A stretch of 64,000 nt of DNA. Origin: Rhizohabitans arisaemae (GTDB taxonomy: Bacteria; Actinomycetota; Actinomycetes; Streptosporangiales; Streptosporangiaceae). Positions 42,649 to 49,045 of this stretch are shown piece after piece. Numbering within the stretch: position 1 is the first letter of the stretch; every line of letters starts with the position of its first letter. Where the stretch lies: NCBI RefSeq assembly GCF_025996515.1, contig NZ_BLRH01000029.1, positions 744,001 to 808,000 on the forward strand. The letters are read 5' to 3'. The position numbers and the translations under genes were made by a program. The notes under the pieces were generated by a model, which was given only the letters and a program-made list of their open reading frames with translations, ran no database searches and was not told where the DNA came from.

Positions 42649-43890
42649 GTGGACGGCGAGCAGGCGGCGGAACGCGCCGACCTCCCGGGCCGGGTTTCAC
42701 CCCGGCTCAGGCTCCCGGCGTTCGGCGTCCTGGACTGGATCCGCGTCGGCCTGCTCGCCGCCGGGATCGGATGCGTCGTCACCGGCTTGCTTCCGGCGCG
42801 TGAGGCGGGGGAGAACCTCGGCCGGATCGCGCCGTTGCTGCTTTTCCTGGCCGCGATTATCGTCCTGGCCAAACTGACCAAGGAGGCACAGGTCTTCGAC
42901 CTGATCGCCACCCGTGTCGCGATCCTCGGTCGCGGTAACTATGCCACCCTTTTTCTCCTATGCGTGGCATTCGCATCGTTAGTCACGATATTTCTGAATT
43001 TAGATACCACGGCGGTGCTGCTCACCCCGGTCATGCTCGCCCTCGCGCAGACCGCGCGCATCGCCGCGCTGCCCCTGGCCATGACCACGGTCTGGCTCGC
43101 CAACACCGCGAGCCTGCTCCTGCCCGTCTCCAACCTCACCAACCTCCTCGCCGCCGACCGGATCGACCTCGGCCCCACCGCGTTCGCCGCGCGGATGTGG
43201 GCAGCGCAGATCGCCGCCATCGCGGTGACCATGGTCTTCCTCTGGGTCTGCTACTGGCGGCGCGGGCGGCGCGGGGTGAGCCGTTACGAGCCGCCGGCCC
43301 CCGTCGCCGTCAAGGATCCGCTGCTGCTCTGGCCGGCCGCCGTGGCCTGCCTGGGCTTCATCGTCGCGATCCTCGCCGGGGTGGAGATCCATTGGGCGTC
43401 GGCCGCGGCGGCGCTGATCGTGGTGGCCTTCTTCGCCTGGCGGGGACGGGAGCGCCTCCGGCTCGACCTCGTCCCCTGGCAGCTGCTCATCTTCGTGACC
43501 GGGCTGTTCCTGGTCGTGCCGACGCTGAGCCGCCACGGCCTGGCCGAGGCGATGATCGCGCTGATCGGCACCGAGGGGAACGTCGCGGGGGAGTACCGTG
43601 CGGCCGCGGCCGGGGCGGGGCTCGCGAATCTGATCAACAACCTGCCCGCGTACACGGCCGGTGAGGCGGCGATCCCTCCGGCCAACGGAGACCAGCTGGT
43701 CGCGCTGCTGATCGGCACGAACGTCGGCTCCCTCGTCACCCCGTGGGCCTCGCTCGCCACGCTGCTCTGGTTCGAGTCCTGCGCGATCTACGGCGTCCGG
43801 GTCCCCCTCCGCCGCTTCATGCTCACCGGCGCGGCCCTCGCCCTGTGCGCCCTGGCCCTCACCGTGGCCGTGCTCCCGCTCACCGCGTGA
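42649..43890 (+). CDS. ArsB/NhaD/SLC13-superfamily permease
   Basis: This ion-transporter-superfamily membrane protein of 413 residues has about eleven TM helices (for example IRVGLLAAGIGCVVTGLL, LLLFLAAIIVLAKL and LLIFVTGLFLVVPTL). The paired half-repeats FLNLDTTAVLLTPVM with SNLTNLL, and GLANLINNLPAYTAGEA with GTNVGSLVTPWASLATLLW, are the substrate/ion-binding loops of ArsB/CitM-like carriers. GTG 42649 has GGAGGG upstream. No arsenic or citrate genes accompany it, so the cargo is unknown. It is divergent from the TIR-NACHT gene across a 226-bp lower-GC region that must hold both promoters. Confidence 0.85.
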   Translation: MDGEQAAERADLPGRVSPRLRLPAFGVLDWIRVGLLAAGIGCVVTGLLPAREAGENLGRIAPLLLFLAAIIVLAKLTKEAQVFDLIATRVAILGRGNYATLFLLCVAFASLVTIFLNLDTTAVLLTPVMLALAQTARIAALPLAMTTVWLANTASLLLPVSNLTNLLAADRIDLGPTAFAARMWAAQIAAIAVTMVFLWVCYWRRGRRGVSRYEPPAPVAVKDPLLLWPAAVACLGFIVAILAGVEIHWASAAAALIVVAFFAWRGRERLRLDLVPWQLLIFVTGLFLVVPTLSRHGLAEAMIALIGTEGNVAGEYRAAAAGAGLANLINNLPAYTAGEAAIPPANGDQLVALLIGTNVGSLVTPWASLATLLWFESCAIYGVRVPLRRFMLTGAALALCALALTVAVLPLTA

Positions 43891-43965
43891 TCGTCTCGCC
43901 CCGAGTCGTCGTACGGCGCAAGCGTCGCCGTGAGCCTCGAACCGGGCCGCGACACTCCCGCACAT

Positions 43966-43998
43966 CGTCCATCTGATCGTTTCGTCCATCTGATCGTT
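43966..43998. repeat. 16-bp direct repeat leading into the 140-bp array
   Basis: CGTCCATCTGATCGTT occurs at 43966-43981 and 43983-43998. The second copy contains the TGATCGTT that opens the 140-bp tandem repeat. Confidence 0.8.
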
Positions 43999-44320
43999 GT
44001 GATGTGTGGTCCGTGGCGGGTGCGGACAGCGCGACGATCATGAGCTGTCGGGGGTACGGGCTGCGCCGGGTCGGTCGTGGTGGTGTTCTTCGGGTTTGGG
44101 CGGTGGCGTTCCGGCCCTGGTGTCGTCGGGTGATCGTTGTGATGTGTGGTCCGTGGGGGGTGCGGACAGCGCGACGATCATGAGCTGTCGGGGGTACGGG
44201 CTGCGCCGGGTTGGTCGTGGTGGTGTTCTTCGGGTTTGGGCGGTGGCGTTCCGGCCCTGGTGTCGTCGGGTGATCGTTGTGATGTGTGGTCCGTGGGGGG
44301 TGCGGACAGCGCGACGATCA
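43991..44320. repeat. 140-bp tandem repeat, 2.36 copies
   Basis: Copies begin at 43991, 44131 and 44271 with an exact 140-bp period and only a few mismatches. The structure is a 50-bp module (TGATCGTTGT at one end, GCGACGATCA at the other, forming an imperfect terminal inverted repeat) plus a 90-bp spacer; the third copy is the module alone (44271-44320). It lies between convergent genes. Frames open through it, but they repeat in register and match nothing. The rest of the gap (44321-44427) shows nothing. Confidence 0.92.
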
Positions 44321-44427
44321 CCCGGCGGGGGCGCGGGACCGTACCGCGTGCGCGTCGGCGTGGCCTTGACCGGGTTTGTGGTGTTTCGCCTACGGCGTGG
44401 AGTCGGGGCCGCCAGGCCGTGCACACG

Positions 44428-45279
44428 TCAGGGGCTGAAAAGTTCCTCAAGCCGGCCCTGTACGGCGTGCGCGGTCTTGACCTGGGTGAGGAGGTCGTCG
44501 ATGAGCTCGGGGTGACCGGCGACGAAGCTTCGCTCCGCCGAGGTGGGGTCGAGCCACTCGTCGTAGGGGGTGCCGTCGAGGTTGCGGACGGCCATCCCGG
44601 CTTCCTGGGCGATGAGCATCCCGGCCGGCAGGTCCACGATGCCGGCCCGATATCCGATGAATCCGTCGATGTCGCCACGGGCGAGCATGGCCCAGGACAT
44701 CAGCGGCGCCCAGAGCTGGTAGAGCCGCCGGGAGCCCTGCATCAAGATCATTTTAAGGGCGCGGGCCGTGCCGTCGTCCTTGTGCACGGTGTGCCCCTGG
44801 GTCCAGGCGATGTTGGGGCCGTGCCGCGCCGGGACGTAGGGGGCACGGCGGGCGGTTCCCGTCGGGCCGAGCGCCCCCTCGCCCCGGACGGCCGACCAGG
44901 TCTCGCCGTTCTCCGGGTCGTACACGACCCCGACGATCGGGACGCCGTCCTCGCAGAGGCAGATCCCCACAACGTAGATCGGGAGTTTCACCGCGAAGTT
45001 GTTGGTGCCGTCCAGGGGGTCGACCAGCCAGGTCCACCGGTCGTCGGCGGCGTCCAGGACGCCCGACTCCTCGGCGACGATCCGATGGCCGGGGAAGTCG
45101 CGGCGGATCCGCGAGATGATCAGGTCTTCCGACCTGCGGTCCAGGTCGGTGACGAGGTCTCCCGCCGTGCCCTTGGCCTGGATGTCGAAGTGTTTGCGGC
45201 GTCCTTCGAGGAGGAGGTGCCCTGCCGCCTCGGCGGCCTCCACCGCCACCTGTCGTGCGTGTCCGGTGTCCAACCGCAT
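44428..45279 (-). CDS. Inositol monophosphatase family protein
   Basis: This Mg-dependent phosphatase of 283 residues belongs to the inositol-monophosphatase/CysQ/FBPase group. Metal ligands appear in GDLVTDLDRRSE, IVAEESG and WLVDPLDGTNNF, with GIVDLPAGMLIAQEAG as the fourth site. It may act on myo-inositol-1-phosphate (mycothiol and phosphoinositide supply), histidinol phosphate or PAP; sequence does not decide. It is the third gene of a minus-strand operon, 16 bp after the cupin-like gene. Confidence 0.88.
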   Translation of the reverse strand: MRLDTGHARQVAVEAAEAAGHLLLEGRRKHFDIQAKGTAGDLVTDLDRRSEDLIISRIRRDFPGHRIVAEESGVLDAADDRWTWLVDPLDGTNNFAVKLPIYVVGICLCEDGVPIVGVVYDPENGETWSAVRGEGALGPTGTARRAPYVPARHGPNIAWTQGHTVHKDDGTARALKMILMQGSRRLYQLWAPLMSWAMLARGDIDGFIGYRAGIVDLPAGMLIAQEAGMAVRNLDGTPYDEWLDPTSAERSFVAGHPELIDDLLTQVKTAHAVQGRLEELFSP

Positions 45280-45295
45280 CCCCGTGCCTCCTAGT

Positions 45296-45928
45296 TCACT
45301 GCTTCCGGAGCCATCTCATGATCATTTTTATGGTGACGAGGGTTTCCTCGGGATGATCGCGCAGGCGCCGTACCCGATGCGGTGAAACGTCGGGATCGCC
45401 GAGCGACAGATCCACCGTGCCCGGCCGACCCTGGCCCAAGGCGAGGGTGACCGCGGTCCCCTCGACCTCAGTGGTATGAAATCTCCCGGTGGGGAGGGAA
45501 TATGTGTCGCCCGCTCGATGGATCTCCGATCCGGCGAGCCGACATGACACCAAGCGCTCGGTGGGGCGGATTTCGTCCTCGTCGGCGCCACTGATCACCT
45601 CGAAGAGACGGTACGGCCCCTCCGGGGCGTCGACGATGTGGAAGAGGTTGTTGCGGAGCTCTCCGTACAGCACGTGACTGAGCAGGTCCCAGCTGTGCGC
45701 GTGCACCGGGGAGGTGGTCGGCTCGATCTCGGGGAGCGACGGGCTCCACAGATGCACACAGACCCCGTCCTCGCCGGAACGTTCGATCGGCAGGCAGAGA
45801 AAGCCCAGCGGATGCCGTACCGCGGCGATCTCCAGGCGCTTGCCCAGCACGATCTCCTCCAGCACGGCCGTCGTCCACTGCGACGCGGTGCCCCGGCGGA
45901 TCGCCTCCTCGGCGCGGGTGAGATCCAT
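45296..45928 (-). CDS. Cupin-like protein of unknown function
   Basis: This 210-residue protein has two His-rich cupin-like segments: VHAHSWDLLSHVLYGELRNN near 75-95 and LPTGRFHTTEVEG near 150. The HxH spacing and following beta-strands fit a metal-binding jelly roll (dioxygenase-like), but I do not recognise a characterised family. The start ATG overlaps the TAA of the upstream two-TM gene (TAATG), giving tight coupling. It probably acts together with that membrane protein. Confidence 0.65.
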   Translation of the reverse strand: MDLTRAEEAIRRGTASQWTTAVLEEIVLGKRLEIAAVRHPLGFLCLPIERSGEDGVCVHLWSPSLPEIEPTTSPVHAHSWDLLSHVLYGELRNNLFHIVDAPEGPYRLFEVISGADEDEIRPTERLVSCRLAGSEIHRAGDTYSLPTGRFHTTEVEGTAVTLALGQGRPGTVDLSLGDPDVSPHRVRRLRDHPEETLVTIKMIMRWLRKQ

Positions 45929-46839
45929 TATCGGTAGGGGTTTCTGGGATGCCGGGCCTTTCGGATGATCTCGGTGATGTCCCGGTTCGTCATGGTCGCA
46001 GGGAGATCGAGGTTGACGGCGGCGAAGAGCTTGCGCGTCTCCTCGACCGTCGGCTCCTCGCTGAGCGGTACGGCGTCCGCCTGGTCGAGCGGGATCCGGC
46101 GGGCCTGCTTGAAGCTGGCCACCAGCTCCCGGCTGTACGCCCGGAAGTGTGGTTTGCCCGCCTCGAACATGAGCGAGGGGCTCGTCCCGTCCTCCTGGGT
46201 CATGATGATCCGGGAGGCCGACATGTCCCAGCGGAACGTCGTCATCACCGTGGAGAGACCCACCTCCACCTCCAGAAAGGTGAAACGTCGGCGATACCAG
46301 CACGCCGCCAGGACCGTGGCGTACGACTCCTTGCGGGTCCGGTCGAAGGTCCACGGCTCGCCCGTGCCGTCCGGCCCCGGTGCCAGCGAGGACCGGAACT
46401 GGGCGTACGCGTTGCACAGCACCTCGTTGGCCGGATCGATGATCTCGATCTGCATGCGGAGCGGACGCTTCTCCGACTGGGCGATTTTGATGCACTCCGG
46501 GAAGGTGACCGCGCGGAGATAAGTGCCGGTTCCGCCCTTGAAATTCCAGTAGTGCGTGTCGTTTCGCCCCTCGGCGAGAGCCCGTCCCACCTCGGACCCG
46601 TTCAACAACCGGACCGCCGCCGTGGCGTTCACCGCCCGCGCCGTGGCGTTCCGATCCCGCAGGACCGCCACCGCCAGGAGGGCGAGCACCAGCAGCGTCG
46701 CCTCCTCCATGTAGTCCATCTTGAGGTCGACGGCGTTGCTGAACACGTCGATAAGGGAGATGAGAGCCGCCGCGACCGCGGCCACCAAGGCGAGCGCACC
46801 GTCGGCGTTGCGGATGACCCATCGTGTGAAGCGCGCCAC
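45928..46839 (-). CDS. Two-TM membrane protein with unknown soluble domain
   Basis: This 303-residue protein has two N-terminal TM helices (GALALVAAVAAALISLIDVF and EATLLVLALLAVAVL, residues 12-65) and a cytoplasmic domain of about 230 residues with well-formed segments such as HYWNFKGGTGTYLRAVTFPE and PLRMQIEIIDPANEVLC. No named family is recognised. Start GTG 46839 is chosen because the TM region follows at once; ATG 46875 would add 12 residues. It heads an operon with the cupin-like and inositol-phosphatase-family genes and is divergent from the tRNA. Confidence 0.6.
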   Translation of the reverse strand: MARFTRWVIRNADGALALVAAVAAALISLIDVFSNAVDLKMDYMEEATLLVLALLAVAVLRDRNATARAVNATAAVRLLNGSEVGRALAEGRNDTHYWNFKGGTGTYLRAVTFPECIKIAQSEKRPLRMQIEIIDPANEVLCNAYAQFRSSLAPGPDGTGEPWTFDRTRKESYATVLAACWYRRRFTFLEVEVGLSTVMTTFRWDMSASRIIMTQEDGTSPSLMFEAGKPHFRAYSRELVASFKQARRIPLDQADAVPLSEEPTVEETRKLFAAVNLDLPATMTNRDITEIIRKARHPRNPYR

Positions 46840-46920
46840 ACGATCAGGGTAACCAAAAGGTAATAGGCCGACCATCCCTACCGCGGTGAGGTCGCCGGAC
46901 ACGGCGGTGCGCGATTTGAT

Positions 46921-46948
46921 TTGCCAGCCGGGCATGGAGCGGGATAAT
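46921..46948 (+). promoter_or_regulatory. Promoter of the initiator tRNA gene
   Basis: TTGCCA (46921-46926) and GATAAT (46943-46948) are spaced by 16 bp, ending 18 bp before the first tRNA base. This is a good primary-sigma match. Confidence 0.7.
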
Positions 46949-46966
46949 CTTGGGGAACACAAGCGA

Positions 46967-47043
46967 CGCGGGGTGGAGCAGTTCGGTAGCTCGCTGGGCT
47001 CATAACCCAGAGGTCGCAGGTTCAAATCCTGCCCCCGCTACCA
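46967..47043 (+). tRNA. Initiator tRNA-fMet (CAT)
   Basis: This 77-nt cloverleaf has acceptor CGCGGGG pairing with CCCCGCT, an anticodon stem-loop CTGGG-CTCATAA-CCCAG with anticodon CAT, T arm GCAGG-TTCAAAT-CCTGC, discriminator A and an encoded CCA. Two initiator hallmarks are seen: position 1-72 is a mismatch (C-U), and the anticodon stem has three consecutive G-C pairs (GGG/CCC). Confidence 0.97.
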
Positions 47044-47060
47044 AGTTGGTTTTGCTACTC

Positions 47061-47088
47061 AAAAGCCGCCCTTCGGGGCGGCTTTTTT
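47061..47088 (+). terminator. Intrinsic terminator of tRNA-fMet (UUCG tetraloop)
   Basis: AAAAGCCGCCC (47061-47071) pairs with GGGCGGCTTTT (47076-47086) around TTCG, with six T residues at 47083-47088. It is a textbook rho-independent terminator. Confidence 0.93.
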
Positions 47089-47120
47089 CGCTTCTTACTT
47101 GTTCGCAATTTTTTTCCAGG

Positions 47121-47355
47121 GGGCGACCCCTGGAACCCCGGTGCGACGGCTTCGCCGTCGCCGGGGAGGTGGTTTCGGTTCGGGGGCGACCCCTGGGATC
47201 CCGGTATGGCGGTTTCGCCGTCGCCGGGGAGGTGGTTTCGGTTCGGGGGCGGTTCCTGGGATCCCGGTATGGCGGTTTCGCCGTCGCCGGGGAGGTGGTT
47301 TCGGTTCGGGGGCGGTTCCTGGAGTCCCCGGTGCGGCGGTTTCGCCGCAGAGGGC
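47121..47355. repeat. 63-bp tandem repeat, about 3.7 copies
   Basis: Copies begin at 47121, 47184, 47247 and 47310. Copies 2 and 3 differ by only a few bases; copy 4 is truncated at about 47355. Each unit holds a small GC hairpin: GCGACGGC/GCCGTCGC with a TTC loop in copy 1. Because 63 is divisible by three, several frames stay open as 21-residue Gly/Arg repeats, but none has a start with a ribosome site. Confidence 0.9.
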
Positions 47356-47379
47356 CTGAGGCTTAGGGGTTATCAGCTT

Positions 47380-47745
47380 CTTGTGGCTCCCTCCGCCCAC
47401 GATGTCACGGTACAGGCTGGGATCTTGGAGCTCCTGCGCGGCCTCCGGCGGCGACTCGACTTGGCGGATGTGTTCGTCACCCACGACCCCGGGGTCGTAC
47501 GTCAGATCGCGGAGCGGGCGGCGGTGATGTGCCTGGGACGGATCGTCAAGATCGGCATGGTCGGCGAGGTCCTGTCCCGGCCGGCGCATCCCTATGCGTA
47601 GGCACCTGTCTCGGGGGCCGTACCGGACCCGGCGGTGGAGCGCATGCGCAATCGGATCTTCCTGGACGGAGAGAGCCCGGCCGGCCTCGGTCCCGCCGCC
47701 CGGCTGCCGCTTCCAGGTCCCGTGTCCGCTGCGACGGACGCTCGG
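47380..47745 (+). pseudogene. Decayed oligopeptide/dipeptide ABC transporter ATP-binding protein (C-terminal fragment)
   Basis: Frame 1 reads LVAPSAHDVTVQAGILELLR, FVTHDPGVVRQIAERAAVM, GRIVKIG and VLSRPAHPYA, an eroded copy of the OppD/DppD region after Walker B (DEPVSALDVSVQ becomes VAPSAHDVTVQ). A TAG at 47599-47601 interrupts it. The same frame resumes as VPDPAVERMRNRIFLDGESP, then shifts near 47690 to the frame reading PPPGCRFQVPCPL, the family's C-terminal Cys motif. Walker A and the ABC signature are missing. It lies directly after the 63-bp repeat array and shows decay by truncation, stop and frameshift. Confidence 0.8.
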
Positions 47746-47832
47746 TGAGTCTGACCAGGCCCGGTGCCGTGAGGGGCAGGAGTCCGAGCGGAGCGAGAGT
47801 GGCATGCCATCTCTCTGCTCTGGGGTGGAAGG

Positions 47833-47847
47833 TGCAAACGATTGTGA
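47833..47847. promoter_or_regulatory. LacI-type operator O1
   Basis: TGCAAACGATTGTGA contains GCAAACGATTG, the imperfect palindrome recognised by many LacI/GalR regulators (GCAAACGNTTGC). It lies about 17 bp upstream of the -35 of the catabolic promoter. The likely binder is the LacI-family protein at 55954-56970. Confidence 0.6.
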
Positions 47848-47863
47848 CACCATTAGTACGTGC

Positions 47864-47893
47864 TTGACGTGGGTATTTGCAAGACCGTACAGT
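47864..47893 (+). promoter_or_regulatory. Promoter of the LacI-controlled catabolic operon
   Basis: TTGACG (47864-47869) and TACAGT (47888-47893) are spaced by 18 bp, one of the best primary-sigma matches in the window. The last base of the -10 is the first base of operator O2, so a bound repressor would cover the start site near 47900. Confidence 0.7.
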
Positions 47894-47907
47894 TTGCACA
47901 CTGCAAA
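47893..47907. promoter_or_regulatory. LacI-type operator O2 at the start site
   Basis: TTTGCA-CAC-TGCAAA is a perfect inverted repeat (15 bp) directly after the -10. A further TTTGCA half-site is at 47910-47915. The half-site matches the TGCAAA arms of O1 and O3. Confidence 0.6.
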
Positions 47908-47930
47908 GGTTTGCACATCCGGGAGGCCTG

Positions 47931-48020
47931 ATGTACCTGAGGATTCGGCTCGCTGACGTATTCGATCATCGAATCCTCGACGTCAACGCCGTCGACCTCC
48001 TGGGGCTCAGCCGGAGCTGA
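47931..48020 (+). CDS. 29-codon leader ORF of the catabolic operon
   Basis: The ATG at 47931 has a strong ribosome site (GGGAGG, spacing 4). The frame of 29 codons ends at TGA 48018-48020, ten bases before a terminator stem. The peptide starts MYLRIRLADVFDHRILDVNA. It is too short for a domain and resembles a leader peptide; similar short Arg/Leu/Asp-rich ORFs could also be chance. Translation is supported by the ribosome site and its place between promoter and attenuator-like terminator. Confidence 0.5.
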   Translation: MYLRIRLADVFDHRILDVNAVDLLGLSRS

Positions 48021-48029
48021 TCCGCGCCG

Positions 48030-48062
48030 TCCGGACCGGCGTTCGATGGTCCGGATTTTTTT
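48030..48062 (+). terminator. Intrinsic terminator between the leader ORF and the first operon gene
   Basis: TCCGGACC (48030-48037) pairs with GGTCCGGA (48048-48055), followed by seven T residues (48056-48062). It lies inside the presumed leader transcript, 38 bp upstream of the first structural gene, so it may act as an attenuator. Confidence 0.8.
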
Positions 48063-48073
48063 CAGACAAGAGA

Positions 48074-48085
48074 GCAAACGATTGC
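48074..48085. promoter_or_regulatory. LacI-type operator O3 next to the first structural gene
   Basis: GCAAACGATTGC is a near-perfect 12-bp palindrome 14 bp before the GTG start, sharing its core with O1 about 240 bp upstream. The pair is suitably spaced for DNA looping or for roadblock repression. Confidence 0.65.
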
Positions 48086-48099
48086 AAAGGAATGGACCA

Positions 48100-49041
48100 G
48101 TGACCGACATGTCGCTGAACGTCGGCTGGATCGGATGCGGTCGCATGGGCGCCGCGATGGCCGGACGGCTACTGGAGGCCGGGTTCCCGCTCACCGCTTG
48201 GAACCGCACGCGGTCGAAGGCCGAGGCGCTGGTGCCGCGTGGCGCAGCCGTCGCGGACACCATCGCCGACCTGCGAGGCCAGGACGTCGTGTTCACGATG
48301 GTCTCCACGTCGGCGGACCTCACCCAGGTGCTGCTGGGCGAGGACGGATTGCTCGTCGCCGGCGAGAACGTTCCCTCCGTCGTCGTCGACTGTTCCACGG
48401 TGTCGATCGAGGCCTCGGCGGAGGTCCGAGCGGCTTGCGAGAAGCGGGGCGTGGCGTTTCTTGCCGCCCCGGTCAGCGGCAACGGAAAGGTCGCCGAGAC
48501 GGGGGGACTGACCCTGGTCGCCTCCGGCCCGCGGGCCACCTACGACCGGGTTGAGGCACTGCTGGCGGCCATCGGCAAGGGTGTCACCTACGCCGGCGAG
48601 GGGGAGTGCGCCCGACTGGTCAAGATCGCGCACAATCTGTTCCTCGGTGTCGTGACGCAGTCGCTGGCCGAGATCACGGTTCTCGCGGAGAAGGGCGGAG
48701 TCTCGCGCGCCGCTTTCTTGGAGTTCCTCAACGAGAGCGTGCTGGGCTCGGTCTTCACCCGCTACAAGACGCCGGCATTCGTCAATCTTGACTACACCCC
48801 CACGTTCACGCCCGTCTTGCTGCGCAAGGACTTCGATCTCGGTCTCGCGGCTGCCCGGAGCCTTGACGTGCCGATGCCGCTCGCGGCCCAGACCGCGCAG
48901 CTGGTGCAGGCCTCGGTGGGCAGCGGCCGGATCGACGAGGACTTCGCGATCTTGCTCGATCTGCAGGCCGCGGCCTCCGGGATGGTCCTGGAGTCGGAGA
49001 ACGCCGACGTCACCGACGGCCTCGGTCCGGCTGGGGAGTGA
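48100..49041 (+). CDS. NAD(P)-dependent beta-hydroxyacid dehydrogenase (HIBADH/tartronate-semialdehyde-reductase family)
   Basis: This oxidoreductase of 313 residues interconverts a 3-hydroxyacid and its semialdehyde. The N-terminal VGWIGCGRMGAAMAGRLLEAG is the Rossmann motif, APVSGNGKVAETGGLTLVAS the substrate loop, and the catalytic Lys is in ARLVKIAHNLFLG near 175. The GTG at 48100 has AAAGGA upstream; an ATG three codons later is the alternative. It is the first structural gene of the LacI-type operon and is followed after 4 bp by the M24 gene. The actual hydroxyacid is unknown. Confidence 0.85.
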   Translation: MTDMSLNVGWIGCGRMGAAMAGRLLEAGFPLTAWNRTRSKAEALVPRGAAVADTIADLRGQDVVFTMVSTSADLTQVLLGEDGLLVAGENVPSVVVDCSTVSIEASAEVRAACEKRGVAFLAAPVSGNGKVAETGGLTLVASGPRATYDRVEALLAAIGKGVTYAGEGECARLVKIAHNLFLGVVTQSLAEITVLAEKGGVSRAAFLEFLNESVLGSVFTRYKTPAFVNLDYTPTFTPVLLRKDFDLGLAAARSLDVPMPLAAQTAQLVQASVGSGRIDEDFAILLDLQAAASGMVLESENADVTDGLGPAGE

Positions 49042-49045
49042 ACCG

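Noticed and set aside
43991-44320. Tandem repeats considered as a CRISPR array
   Set aside because: Repeats of 140 bp recur with near-identical spacers, so there are no unique spacers, and no cas gene is present.
47099-47359. Open frames giving 21-residue Gly/Arg repeats over the 63-bp array
   Set aside because: Frames stay open only because the period is divisible by three; no ribosome site and no family match, so not called as a gene.
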